From: JAWWPY01 sp964412845
GTDB lineage: Bacteria; Actinomycetota; Actinomycetes; Streptosporangiales; Streptosporangiaceae
Direction: 5' to 3'
Length of the DNA stretch: 44,167 nucleotides
NCBI GenBank assembly: GCA_964412845.1
Contig: CAYPQM010000037.1
Location: 1-44,167, forward strand
Shown here: positions 1 through 7,975 of the stretch, piece after piece
How the letters are laid out: every line of letters begins with the position of its first letter
Position numbering within the stretch: the stretch's first letter is position 1
The notes under the pieces: generated by a model
Told to the model about the DNA's origin: nothing
What the model saw: only the letters and a program-made list of their open reading frames with translations
Database searches by the model: none
Program-made: the position numbers and the translations under genes

Positions 1-2162
1 TGGCCAGCCACATCGCCTACTACGAGCGCTGGGCCAAGACCTGGGAGTTCCAGGCGCTGCTCAAGGCCAGGCCGGTAGCGGGCGATCTGGCCCTCGGCCG
101 CGCGTACGTCGAGGCGCTCGATCCCATGGTCTGGCGCGCGTCCCAGCGCGAGCATTTCGTCCCGGAGGTCCAGGCCATGCGCCGCCGGGTGATCGGTACC
201 CTGCCGGCCGCTGAGGCCGGCCGCCAGCTCAAGCTGGGTCCGGGCGGGCTGCGCGACATCGAGTTCGCGGTCCAGCTTCTCCAGCTCGTGCACGGCCGTG
301 CCGACGAGACCCTCCGGCAGCGGGCCACCCTGCCGGCCCTGTCCGCGCTGGCCCGCGGCGGCTACGTGGGCCGCGAGGACGCGGCGACGATGGCCGCCGC
401 CTACCGGTTCCTGCGCCGGGTCGAACACCTGCTGCAGCTCCGCCAGCTTCGCCGGACACACACCCTGCCGGATGATCCCGACGTGCTGCGCAGGCTCGGC
501 CGGGCGATGCGGCGGCAGATGACGCGCTGCGGCGCTGTCCCGGCCAGCCCGCCGTCCCGAGCCGACCCGGCCGCCGAACTCACCGCGCACTGGCGGCAGC
601 ACGCCCGCGAAGCGCGGCGCCTGCACGAGAAGCTGTTCTACCGGCCGTTGCTCGAAGCGGTGGCCCGGCTGCCCGGTGAGGCCGTCCGGCTCACCCCCGA
701 AGCGGCCCAGGCCCGGCTTGAGGCGCTCGGCTACGCCGACCCGGCGGGCGCGCTGCGGCACATCGAGGCGCTGACTTCCGGGGTGTCGCGCCGGGCGGCG
801 ATCCAGCGCACGCTGCTGCCGGTGATGCTCGAATGGTTCGCCAGCGCGGCCCAGCCGGACGCGGGGCTTCTCGCGTTCCGCCAGGTCAGCGAGACTCTCG
901 GGAATACTCCGTGGTACTTGCGGCTGCTGCGTGATGACACCAAGGTCGCGCAGCGGATGGCCCGGCTGCTCGCGTCCAGCCGGTACGCGGCTGACCTGCT
1001 GCTGCAAGCACCTGAGGTGGTGGCCATCCTGGGCGAGGACGCCCAGCTCGTGCCGCGGCCCGCCGCCGCACTGCATGTCGAGGCCACCGCGCTGGTCAGC
1101 AGGCACGCCAGCGCGGAGGGCGCCGTCACCGCGGTGCGGGCGCTGCGCCGCCGGGAGCTGCTCCGTACGGCCACCGCCGACGTGCTCGGACTTTCCAGCG
1201 TGGAGGAGACCGGCGAGGCGCTGACGGTGATCACCGCGGTGACCATCGGTGCCGCGCTCGACGCCGCGACCCGGAAAGTCGAAAGGGACGACGGCCCGTT
1301 GCCCACCCGCGTCTCCGTGATCGCCATGGGCAGGTTCGGCGGCCGCGAGACCAGCTACGGCAGTGACGCCGATGTGATGTTCGTGCATGACCCGCTGCCC
1401 GGAGCGGACGAGGAGACGGCGACCAGGGCCGCGCATACCGTCGCCGAGGAACTGCGCAGGCTGCTGGCCCGGCCCGCGCCCGACCCGCCGCTGATCATTG
1501 ACCCCAGCCTGCGCCCGGAAGGCCGGCAAGGCCCGCTGGTGCGCACGATCGCCTCCTACCGCGCGTACTACGAGCGCTGGTCGCTGCCCTGGGAGGCACA
1601 GGCGCTGCTGCGCGCCGCGCCGGTCGCCGGGGACCGCGAGCTGGGCACGCGGTTCGATTCGCTGGCCGATGAGTTCCGGTATCCGGCCGGCGGGATCAGC
1701 GAACCTTCCGTGCGGGAAATAAGGCGGATAAAAGCACGCATAGAAGCCGAACGGATGCCCAGGGGAGTCGACCCGGCGCTGCACGTGAAGCTGGGACCTG
1801 GCGGACTCGCGGACGTTGAGTGGGTGGTTCAGCTCCTGCAACTGAAGCATGCGCACGAGATCGCCGGACTGAGAACCACCCGGACCCTGGCCGCGCTGGC
1901 CGCCGCCGAAGAAGCTGGGCTGGTGGCGCAGAGCGACGCCGCTGCCCTGGCCGAGGCCTGGCGGCTGGCGACCCGGATCCGCGACGCGGCGATGCAGGTG
2001 CGCGGGCGGGCGTCGGACGTCATCCCGGCCAAGCAGGCCGAACTGGCGGCCGTGGCCCGGCTCATGGGGTACCCGCCGGACACGCCGCAGGCCCTGGTGG
2101 AGCACTACCGGCGGGTGGCACGCCGGGCCCGCGCCGTCATGGAGCGCCTCTTCTACGGGTGA
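1..2162 (+). CDS. glnE: Bifunctional glutamine synthetase adenylyltransferase/deadenylase (5' partial)
   Basis: GlnE attaches AMP to, and removes it from, a conserved tyrosine of glutamine synthetase, tuning ammonia assimilation to nitrogen status. The reading frame is open from base 3, so the start lies outside the window; about 719 C-terminal residues are present. Two related halves are visible. The first begins at the end of the N-terminal catalytic domain (YYERWAKTWEFQALLKARPVAGD-like stretch, bases 18-90) followed by its helical domain. The second carries the nucleotidyltransferase signature GRFGGRETSYGSDAD (about 1330-1375), then a second YYERW...EAQALLRAAPVAGD copy (about 1565-1632) and a C-terminal helical domain. 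The duplicated architecture is diagnostic of the family. It points towards glnA, which lies 15 kb away on the opposite strand and has the target tyrosine (Tyr402). Identification is firm; only the N terminus is unseen. Confidence 0.97.
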   Translation, partial: ASHIAYYERWAKTWEFQALLKARPVAGDLALGRAYVEALDPMVWRASQREHFVPEVQAMRRRVIGTLPAAEAGRQLKLGPGGLRDIEFAVQLLQLVHGRADETLRQRATLPALSALARGGYVGREDAATMAAAYRFLRRVEHLLQLRQLRRTHTLPDDPDVLRRLGRAMRRQMTRCGAVPASPPSRADPAAELTAHWRQHAREARRLHEKLFYRPLLEAVARLPGEAVRLTPEAAQARLEALGYADPAGALRHIEALTSGVSRRAAIQRTLLPVMLEWFASAAQPDAGLLAFRQVSETLGNTPWYLRLLRDDTKVAQRMARLLASSRYAADLLLQAPEVVAILGEDAQLVPRPAAALHVEATALVSRHASAEGAVTAVRALRRRELLRTATADVLGLSSVEETGEALTVITAVTIGAALDAATRKVERDDGPLPTRVSVIAMGRFGGRETSYGSDADVMFVHDPLPGADEETATRAAHTVAEELRRLLARPAPDPPLIIDPSLRPEGRQGPLVRTIASYRAYYERWSLPWEAQALLRAAPVAGDRELGTRFDSLADEFRYPAGGISEPSVREIRRIKARIEAERMPRGVDPALHVKLGPGGLADVEWVVQLLQLKHAHEIAGLRTTRTLAALAAAEEAGLVAQSDAAALAEAWRLATRIRDAAMQVRGRASDVIPAKQAELAAVARLMGYPPDTPQALVEHYRRVARRARAVMERLFYG

Positions 2163-2294
2163 CCGCCGCCATTCCATGATCGCGCTGGTCTGCTCCTTTC
2201 CGGCTGCCATGGGGCGTGCTCGTACCAGAGGATGAGGAGAGGTTTGGCCCGTGGGCTGACGTGCCGGCGGTCCTTCGCGGGTCATCCTGGCCGG

Positions 2295-2741
2295 GTGACA
2301 CCACTCCGCTGGGCCGTGGACCTCGTGCTCATCGCCGCCGGCATCATCTCGGTGCTGTTCGAGCCCACGTCCATCGCCATTCACAGCGTCATCGGGCTGA
2401 TATTCGTCGGGGCCGTCGGGCCGCATCTGTGGAACCGCCGGACGTGGATCCGCGGCGCGGCGCGGCGGCTCTGGCAGCGGCGGCTGACCCGCACGCTGCG
2501 CTGGAGCCTGGCCCAGTCCGTCCTGCTGTCCGCCCTGGTGATGGTGATGACTGTGTCGGGCCTCTGGGACTGGCTGGACGTGCCGACCAAGATCCGCTGG
2601 CATGCCATCTCCAGCGTCATCCTGATCGGCGTCGCCCTCCGCCATGCCTGGACCCGGCGGGACTGGCTGCTGCACCGCCGGATGCGTGCTCCGGGCCGCC
2701 GCCCGGCAGCGCGACCGGAACCCCAGCTCCCGGCTCCGTAA
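2295..2741 (+). CDS. Small four-helix membrane protein, DUF4405/cytochrome b-like
   Basis: Protein of about 148 residues with four predicted membrane helices (roughly residues 5-20, 25-42, 70-90 and 100-120). Histidines sit in or near helices: IHSVIG in helix 2, PHLW just after it, and WHAIS and RHAW around helix 4. This spacing resembles DUF4405 or cytochrome-b561-like proteins in which paired histidines hold haem, but haem binding is only an inference. The frame can begin 63 bases earlier at ATG 2232. I chose GTG 2295 because the upstream residues are Arg-rich and unlike a membrane protein start, though neither start has a convincing ribosome site. It follows glnE by about 130 bases and has no obvious functional partner. 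Confidence 0.6.
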   Translation: MTPLRWAVDLVLIAAGIISVLFEPTSIAIHSVIGLIFVGAVGPHLWNRRTWIRGAARRLWQRRLTRTLRWSLAQSVLLSALVMVMTVSGLWDWLDVPTKIRWHAISSVILIGVALRHAWTRRDWLLHRRMRAPGRRPAARPEPQLPAP

Positions 2742-2845
2742 AGGTGAGGCATGCCATCGTTTCGCCCGGTCTGAGGCGGCGTGCCGTGCGCCCGGCATTC
2801 ACCGGTGCCATACTGGCCACCGTTGGGCACGGGTGAGGGGATTGC

Positions 2846-3145
2846 GTGTCAGATAGCGCGGGCGGTGCCGGGGTTCCGGGCTCCGGAGCGGACGGCGATG
2901 CGGATCCGAACCCGATCACGGTTGATCCTGGTAAAGGCTGGTTCATCAGGCTGCCGGTGCCCATGGATGTCGTCAGGAAGCTGGGCGGTTCCACCGAACT
3001 GGCGGCGCGCCTGCGCCCCCTCCTAGACACGGCGCCCGGCCACTACAATGAGCTGCCGCCCGATGCCGCCGACCGGCTGACCGCGGCGTATGACGAGCTG
3101 CTCCGGCACCTCGAAGCGGTGACTCACCAGGAAGAGCGCGGCTAG
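2846..3145 (+). CDS. Hypothetical protein, 99 aa
   Basis: A short soluble protein starting at GTG, with a GTGAGGGG purine-rich ribosome site eight or so bases upstream. The first 30 residues are Gly/Ser/Asp-rich and probably disordered. The rest looks folded, with a helical C terminus (LPPDAADRLTAAYDELLRHLEAV). There is no signal peptide or membrane segment, and I do not recognise a family. It ends three bases before the next gene, the 3-TM protein at 3149, so the two very likely form one transcript and may act together. Confidence 0.6.
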   Translation: MSDSAGGAGVPGSGADGDADPNPITVDPGKGWFIRLPVPMDVVRKLGGSTELAARLRPLLDTAPGHYNELPPDAADRLTAAYDELLRHLEAVTHQEERG

Positions 3146-3148
3146 GCC

Positions 3149-3673
3149 ATGCCGCTCTTCCGGGGACGTGCGCCGAGTCCTGCTCCCGCTCCTTCGCCGG
3201 GCGGCGGCATCTACGGGCCGTACATCAAGTCGCTGCTCGACTATGAGCTGACCCGTAAGTCAGGGCTGGAGGCGCGGGCCTCGGCCGTGGTGTCGACCGC
3301 GGGTACTCTCGTCACCCTGCTGTTCGGGCTGGTCGCCGTCGTCACCGGGGCGACCACCTTCAGCTTGCCCGGCACCGCCCACGGATGGCTTATCGCGGCC
3401 GTCATCCTTTTCGTCATCGCCATCGGGCTCGCTGTCGCTGTCGTGGTGATCCCGCATCCTTACGGCCAGGTGAATCTGGGCGAAGGGCCAGCCCAGCTCT
3501 GGAGAGAGACTGCCTCCAGCGCGTCAGTGCACGTGGCCGAGGCTCAGGTGCAGCTGATCACCGTGGTACGGCGGAGGAACGCCGCGAATGCCAGGCTCGT
3601 CCTGGTGAGCGGGCTCGCTGAGTTGCTCGCGCTGGCCATGCTGGCCGTCGCGGTGATCCTCATCCTCGTCTGA
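3149..3673 (+). CDS. Three-helix membrane protein of unknown function
   Basis: Protein of 174 residues. A Pro-rich start is followed by an amphipathic helix (YIKSLLDYELTRKSGLEARA), two closely spaced membrane helices (about residues 47-67 and 75-97), a soluble linker with a predicted helix (about 110-140), and a C-terminal membrane helix (about 150-172). The layout, a Lys/Arg- and Glu-rich helix leading into a TM pair and a distant third TM, recalls small membrane effectors such as the Pycsar PycTM group, but no nucleotide cyclase lies nearby, so that role is not supported. Many actinobacteria have small proteins with a similar S-LE-RA...TLLFGL segment and no known function. It is translationally close (3 bases) to the upstream 99-aa gene. 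Confidence 0.65.
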   Translation: MPLFRGRAPSPAPAPSPGGGIYGPYIKSLLDYELTRKSGLEARASAVVSTAGTLVTLLFGLVAVVTGATTFSLPGTAHGWLIAAVILFVIAIGLAVAVVVIPHPYGQVNLGEGPAQLWRETASSASVHVAEAQVQLITVVRRRNAANARLVLVSGLAELLALAMLAVAVILILV

Positions 3674-3749
3674 GGCGCGTGATGTGCGTTGATCTATGCC
3701 AGGAAGGCAGGCGCGCATGAGGGGATGAGCGGCGATGGTCGCGGCGGTG

Positions 3750-3833
3750 CGGGCCGATGTCGATGGCCCGGCAGGTGATCGCGTCATCGATCAGCACGTA
3801 GATGTGGACGAACAGGTCCTCGGTTGGCAGCAT
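3750..3833 (-). pseudogene. N-terminal remnant of an IS transposase
   Basis: Reading the minus strand from the ATG at 3833 gives LPTEDLFVHIYVLIDDAI followed by TCRAIDIGP. This closely resembles the beginning of IS982/IS4-like actinobacterial transposases as I remember them. The expected continuation, a Pro-rich PGPxPACSDAE segment, is missing: after base 3750 the frame turns into unrelated Arg/His-rich sequence. No terminal inverted repeats or rest of the transposase are visible, so this is a decayed fragment. It overlaps the region just upstream of the SnoaL-like gene. The family assignment is from memory and needs a database search. Confidence 0.42.
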
Positions 3834-3936
3834 GGGAGTCGCCTCTGTGGCTGGACGGTCTTCGACAACCGCTTTCTGCCGCAGAGGCAGCCTCGTGATC
3901 AACATGGCACGCCGTTTGAGCGGGAGGTTTCCGGCC

Positions 3937-4314
3937 ATGGCCAATGCACACCATGTGGTAGCGGCCTACTGGGCGGCGGCGGAGGCCAGGGATTGGGACA
4001 CGTTCGCTGATCTGGTTGCCGACCGTGTTGTGTATGAGGCACCCCAGGCCCGGGAGCGGGTCCGCGGCCGGGCCGCATACCTCCGCTTCAACGTCGAAGG
4101 GTTCCCCGGCGCCTGGCATCTCCAGGTGGAACGGATCGTCGGCGAGGGCCGGCACGCGGCGAGCTGGATTCAGTTCTCCGATGCTGGTGACCACTATCCC
4201 GGGCTGTGCTTCTTCGATCTCGATGAGAACGGCCAGATTGCCCGGATAACCGACTTCTGGCCCACCCCGCATGAGCTTCCGGCCAGCCGCGCGCACCTAG
4301 TGGAGCGTTACTGA
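3937..4314 (+). CDS. NTF2-like/SnoaL-like domain protein
   Basis: A 125-residue protein with the cone-shaped NTF2/SnoaL fold signature. It starts with a helix HHVVAAYWAAAEARDWDTFADLVADRVVYEAP, then has beta strands including GRAAYLRFN and WIQFSD, and ends with an ARITDFWP strand typical of the superfamily. The start at ATG 3937 is preceded by GGGAGG at a spacing of nine bases; the frame extends further upstream, but that part overlaps the transposase remnant and has unlike codons. These domains serve as small enzymes (isomerases, cyclases, hydrolases) or ligand binders, and the substrate cannot be deduced here. It stands alone, with about 215 bases of featureless sequence before the next gene. 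Confidence 0.75.
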   Translation: MANAHHVVAAYWAAAEARDWDTFADLVADRVVYEAPQARERVRGRAAYLRFNVEGFPGAWHLQVERIVGEGRHAASWIQFSDAGDHYPGLCFFDLDENGQIARITDFWPTPHELPASRAHLVERY

Positions 4315-4528
4315 TCGTTGCGGTGCAGCCTGGCGCCGATGGCCGCGATCTCGCCAGAGCCACTGCGCACCCGGCAGCCTGCCCCGGCTGAACCGACGCG
4401 AGCCCGCGAGACCAGTCAGACGATGACCAAGGCGACACGCTGCCATCAACCCACATAACGCGCCTTAGACCAGGGCCGGGCGGTCGGCAGCGGCTGTTGG
4501 CGGGCGGCGCGTCGCTCGTGCCAGACTC

Positions 4529-5329
4529 GTGCCCGTGGGGCAAGCATCCGTGGACTGGTCGCCGGGCTATCGGGAGTACCCGCCGCCGGGCGCCCTGCGC
4601 CCAGCCGTGTCCTGCCTGTGGGTCCGGGTGGTGCCGCCCGGCGGAGCGCCGCCCACGCTGGTCCTGCCTGATGCCTGCGCGGACCTCATCTGGCAGAGCG
4701 GCCGGGGGGTCTTCGTGGCCGGGCCAGACACCGGGCCTGCGCCCTCGTCTCTCGCGCCGGGCACCATTCTTGCCGGGCTGCGGCTGTGGCCGGGGACAGG
4801 CGGCCCGGCCCTGGGCATACCGCTCAGCGCGCTGCTCGACCAGCGGGTCGACGCCGCCGACCTGTGCGCTGACCGGGCGGCGGGTCCCGCAGCGGGCCTG
4901 GTCCGGGAGCTGCCCGGCTCGATGACACCGGATGAGGCGATGGTCGGCCTGGTGCGGATCGCCTGCCGCATGCTGGGCGCGGGGCCGCCCGACCCGCTCG
5001 TGGTGGAGACAGCCCGGCGCCTCGGCTCACCGCAGGTCCGGGTCGAGTCGATCGCGTGGGATCTCGGCGTCAGCGAGCGCCAGTTGCGCCGCCGGTGCCG
5101 CGCCGCGGCCGGCTATGGCCCGGCGACGTTGCGCCGGGTACTGAGGTTCCGCCGATTCGTGTCGAGCATCGACGCCGACAGCGCGGCGGGCAAGTCAGCC
5201 GACCTGGCCCAGCTGGCCACCGAGACCGGCTACGCCGATCAGGCCCACCTCACCCGGGACTGCACTCGGCTGGCTGGCCTGCCGCCAGCAGGCCTGGCCC
5301 GCGTCCGGCACCTTGGCTCGGCCGGGTGA
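4529..5329 (+). CDS. AraC-family transcriptional regulator (DUF6597-type N-terminal domain)
   Basis: About 266 residues. The N-terminal half (YREYPPPGALRPAVSCLWVRVVP, VLPDACADLIW, FVAGPDTGP) matches the DUF6597-type sensor domain commonly fused to AraC helix-turn-helix domains. The C-terminal part has the two HTH units: RVESIAWDLGVSERQLRRRCRAAAGYGP and LAQLATETGYADQAHLTRDCTRLAGLPPA, the second being the usual AraC signature. It should be a DNA-binding regulator, probably acting on one or few targets. GTG at 4529 is the first start; GTG at 4535 is an alternative, and no clear ribosome site separates them. It is transcribed towards the phosphoesterase operon, which is on the other strand, so no target is obvious from the context. 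Confidence 0.88.
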   Translation: MPVGQASVDWSPGYREYPPPGALRPAVSCLWVRVVPPGGAPPTLVLPDACADLIWQSGRGVFVAGPDTGPAPSSLAPGTILAGLRLWPGTGGPALGIPLSALLDQRVDAADLCADRAAGPAAGLVRELPGSMTPDEAMVGLVRIACRMLGAGPPDPLVVETARRLGSPQVRVESIAWDLGVSERQLRRRCRAAAGYGPATLRRVLRFRRFVSSIDADSAAGKSADLAQLATETGYADQAHLTRDCTRLAGLPPAGLARVRHLGSAG

Positions 5330-5408
5330 TGCCCGCGCATCGATGGGGCGTGCTGGTCGTCGGTGCCGCGCAGGTCCGGGTTGGGCGGGTCCTGATGTAG
5401 TACCTGCC

Positions 5409-7412
5409 TCAGCCGGGCCGCCTTGGGGGAGTGCTGTCTGGTGGGTCGAGGCGGTGCCGGAGCTTGATTTTCGCGTCGATCATGAAGATTGCCGCGTCAA
5501 CGCTGGAGTCGATGGCTTTGTACCGTTCGATCCAGCGGTCGCGGTCTGGCTGCTGGACATCGTTGAGGACCCGCAGGAGCGCCACTTGAGCGAAGCCCAC
5601 CTGGGTCGGTGTGGCCGGCTGGGATGGGACGCGCTGCCCTTGGTAGGTCCCTTCCTCTCGTGCCGTCATGAGGTCCAAGCGTTGTTGGTGCAGGGATCCA
5701 AGATCCTCGTCTTCCTCGCACCTCAGGGGATGGGGGTTGATGGCGGGAGGGGGCAGGAAAGCGGGGGTGTCGGAGCGCGGCTGAGCCAGCGACAGCAGGT
5801 GGAGCAGGTCATTTGCGGTCTTGTCCCGGTTGGTGAGGTTGCGCGTCCCGAGCAAGCGCTCGACGGTGGCGAGCATCGACGTGTGGTCGTACTGGGTGTG
5901 GTCGATGACACCGCGCGCGATGAGGGGGGAGATCACCAGCGCCGGAACACGGACGCCCAGGACATCGAAGGTGAACCCGTGCTGGACGTAGCTGGCGGTG
6001 ACGACGTCGCCGGGCGGGGTGGCCGCAGGCGGTTTGACATGGTCGTAGAAGCCGCCGTGTTCATCGAACGTGATGATGAGCAGGCTCTTGTCCCAATGGG
6101 GAGAGTTCCGGATGGACTCGTAGACCGTCTTGATGAGCTGCTCTCCGCGGGTGACGTCATCGAGGGGGTGCATCGAGTTCCCGCAGGTGAAGTCGCCCGG
6201 GCCGGTGACGTCGAATCCGTGGGCGCCATACTTGGGCTCGATGAACACGAATTTGGGCGCGAAGCCTGGATTGCTTAGTTCCGTGGCGAACTCGTCGAAG
6301 TCGGTGAACCGCCCCTGAAGGGCATTGAGGTTCATGCCGCTCAGGGCGAAGGACACCGGGAACTCGTCTCCTTCGAAGATGCGCCACTCGATGCAGTAGT
6401 CGTCCAGCAGGTCGAAGATGTTTCCGTTGGAGAAGCGGTAGCCCTCGATGGTGGTCGCGATCACGATGTCCGTTGGGCTGGGGCTGCCATCGAGGCCACC
6501 GGATGAGGCGGCGAGGGCGAAAAAGCGGTTCGGCCAGGTCGGGCCCGGGAGTGACGAGAACCAGTTGTCGCAGATGGCGTACTCCTGGGCCAGTTTCGTC
6601 AGCACGGGCAACTGGGCAGGTTCGAAGCACCTCATGATCCGTTCCGGCGTCGATGACCCGCTGTGCCGGTAGTTGGCGATGAACCCCGAGTTGTCAATCG
6701 GCGGGTATACGTGGCTGGCGGGATAGGCCGCGCCATCACCGCACAGCGCGACGACGGTGTCCTCGAACTCGTGGCCGGGGTCTTTATCGATGCCTTTCAG
6801 CGCGAAGTCGGCACCTGGCCCGACCGGGAACGCGACGCCGGTGGCGGGATCGACGTTGGAGTCGCGGGCGGCGTCGGCGCCGTCCACCGTGGTGGGCTTG
6901 CCATCCACACCGGTCCCGGTTAGCCCGCTGAGCCCGAACATGTGGTCGAAGGACCTGTTCTCCAGCATCAGCACGAAGACGTGTTCCACCCGGGGCTGGC
7001 GGCTGGCCCGGCCGAAGAGCCCGGCAATGAACCTGAATAGAGCCAAGATGGCGCAGCGGAACCAGTCCCAGGCCACACAGATGAGCTGGAGAAACCAGGA
7101 GAAGGCCACGCAGACAGCCTTGACGACCCAGGCGTAGGCCTTGCAGACCCATTTCGCGAGCCAGTACCAGGCTTTGCAGACCCATTTGGCAATCCAGTAC
7201 CAGGCCCGGCAGAAGAACCCGGCGATGCAGTTCCACGGCGTGTACCAGTGGCACTTACTCCACGAGGTGCATTGGTTCGAGCCCTCATCGGCCCAGGTGG
7301 AGCACTGGTTCGAGCCCTCATCCGCCCAGGTCGTGCACTCGTAGTCGAGCTTGGACGACCAGTTCTTGCACGTGATGACCGCGCGGGTGACCCATTTAGT
7401 GCAGGTGGACAT
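5409..7412 (-). CDS. Phosphoesterase (phospholipase C/acid phosphatase family) with N-terminal Cys/Trp 11-residue repeats
   Basis: A 667-residue protein. Residues from about 143 onward form a PF04185-type phosphoesterase domain: ENRSFDHMFG (metal and nucleophile region, about 151-160), YAICDNWFSS...PGPTWPNRFFALAASSG, ITFDEHGGFYDHV and RVPALVISPLI. Members hydrolyse phospholipids or phosphomonoesters and are usually exported by the Tat system. Here there is no twin-arginine signal. Instead residues 4-120 are a Cys-x-x-Trp repeat with an exact 11-residue period (Cys at 4, 15, 26, 37, 48 and again 68, 79, 90, 101, 112). The first half is polar, the second strongly aromatic and hydrophobic (CRAWYWIAKWV, CKAWYWLAKWV). 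ATG 7412 has GGAGG seven bases upstream and overlaps the end of the small membrane-protein gene by 17 bases, so the two are probably translationally coupled. The substrate is unknown. Confidence 0.9.
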   Translation of the reverse strand: MSTCTKWVTRAVITCKNWSSKLDYECTTWADEGSNQCSTWADEGSNQCTSWSKCHWYTPWNCIAGFFCRAWYWIAKWVCKAWYWLAKWVCKAYAWVVKAVCVAFSWFLQLICVAWDWFRCAILALFRFIAGLFGRASRQPRVEHVFVLMLENRSFDHMFGLSGLTGTGVDGKPTTVDGADAARDSNVDPATGVAFPVGPGADFALKGIDKDPGHEFEDTVVALCGDGAAYPASHVYPPIDNSGFIANYRHSGSSTPERIMRCFEPAQLPVLTKLAQEYAICDNWFSSLPGPTWPNRFFALAASSGGLDGSPSPTDIVIATTIEGYRFSNGNIFDLLDDYCIEWRIFEGDEFPVSFALSGMNLNALQGRFTDFDEFATELSNPGFAPKFVFIEPKYGAHGFDVTGPGDFTCGNSMHPLDDVTRGEQLIKTVYESIRNSPHWDKSLLIITFDEHGGFYDHVKPPAATPPGDVVTASYVQHGFTFDVLGVRVPALVISPLIARGVIDHTQYDHTSMLATVERLLGTRNLTNRDKTANDLLHLLSLAQPRSDTPAFLPPPAINPHPLRCEEDEDLGSLHQQRLDLMTAREEGTYQGQRVPSQPATPTQVGFAQVALLRVLNDVQQPDRDRWIERYKAIDSSVDAAIFMIDAKIKLRHRLDPPDSTPPRRPG

Positions 7413-7746
7413 CGGTAACCTCCAGGGCCAGGACTCTTCGATGGAGTTGCCGCCGGAGGAGCCGCAACCTCAGCGTGGCGACCGCGATCCCGGTCAATTT
7501 GCCGGCCACCGGCGCTGCCCCCACAGCGAAGAGCGACCACAACACCGCAGGCAGGCGCCAGGAACCGGTGACGATAAGCGCGGCGAAGGCGGCCGGGACG
7601 GCCAGGACCAGGAAGATGCCTCCCGCGGCGCATCCGCACTCGTTCACGTACCGCTGCACCCGGGCACGAACCGAGACTGCGTCCGGCGGGCCGCTTGGGA
7701 ACCTCGCGAGGAGCCCTTCGATGGCCATCGCGGTCTCGCGTCTCAT
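7396..7746 (-). CDS. Small membrane protein with Cys-Gly-Cys motif, coupled to the phosphoesterase
   Basis: With ATG 7746 as start the protein is 116 residues. A soluble helix (RVQRYVNECGCAAGG) leads directly into a pair of membrane helices (GIFLVLAVPAAFAALIV and LWSLFAVGAAPVAGKLTGIAVATL), and the C terminus is basic. The ECGC motif sits at the membrane boundary and may bind metal or form a disulfide. The stop overlaps the start of the Cys/Trp-repeat phosphoesterase, and the start overlaps the stop of a 17-codon upstream ORF (ATGA), so it sits in a tightly coupled unit. A longer version from TTG 7854 is possible but lacks a ribosome site. I do not know a named family. A partner or anchor for the Cys-rich repeat is an inference from the gene order alone. 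Confidence 0.65.
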   Translation of the reverse strand: MRRETAMAIEGLLARFPSGPPDAVSVRARVQRYVNECGCAAGGIFLVLAVPAAFAALIVTGSWRLPAVLWSLFAVGAAPVAGKLTGIAVATLRLRLLRRQLHRRVLALEVTDVHLH

Positions 7747-7796
7747 CTGCTGTCCCGATCGGCAACGTCCGGGCAGGCCGCAAAGTCCGCAGGCAT
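7743..7796 (-). CDS. Possible 17-codon leader ORF
   Basis: On the minus strand AGGAGG (7808-7803) is followed immediately by three successive ATG codons (7802, 7799, 7796). The third has ideal spacing and opens a 17-codon frame, MPADFAACPDVADRDSR, whose TGA overlaps the ATG of the membrane-protein gene as ATGA. The strong ribosome site and exact coupling argue for real translation. The peptide has one cysteine and no obvious domain. It could simply load ribosomes for the downstream gene, or be a short functional peptide. Confidence 0.45.
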   Translation of the reverse strand: MPADFAACPDVADRDSR

Positions 7797-7856
7797 CATC
7801 ATCCTCCTGGCTCCCATGAGGCAATCTCTTCCAGCGACAGCGCCGCTGGAACAATC

Positions 7857-7910
7857 GCCCGGCATCCGCCGGGCCTCACCTAGATAGAGGCCGGACGCAG
7901 CGCCTAGATA
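7857..7910 (-). promoter_or_regulatory. Hairpin and paired TATCTAGG repeats upstream of the phosphoesterase operon
   Basis: Read on the minus strand, TATCTAGG occurs twice, 24 bases apart (7910-7903 and 7886-7879). It is followed by a perfect 7-bp hairpin, GCCCGGC-ATCC-GCCGGGC on the plus strand (7857-7874), about 55 bases before the leader ORF. The repeats are candidate operator or -10-like elements and the hairpin may be in the 5' untranslated region. Function is inferred from position only. Confidence 0.3.
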
Positions 7911-7929
7911 CCGCGGATCACCGCTCGCC

Positions 7930-7975
7930 GCGCACCGGGTTCTGGCGCACAGGGGTTCTGGCGCACCGGGTTATG
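7930..7975. repeat. Three tandem imperfect 15-16 bp repeats
   Basis: GCGCACCGGGTTCTG, GCGCACAGGGGTTCTG and GCGCACCGGGTTATG follow each other directly (7930-7944, 7945-7960, 7961-7975). The last copy contains the stop codon of the SRPBCC gene. They look like a small local duplication at the gene end, and no function is evident. Confidence 0.6.

Noticed and set aside
3149..3673. Pycsar antiviral system
   Set aside because: Only the topology of the effector is suggestive; no cyclase or other defence gene is in the neighbourhood.
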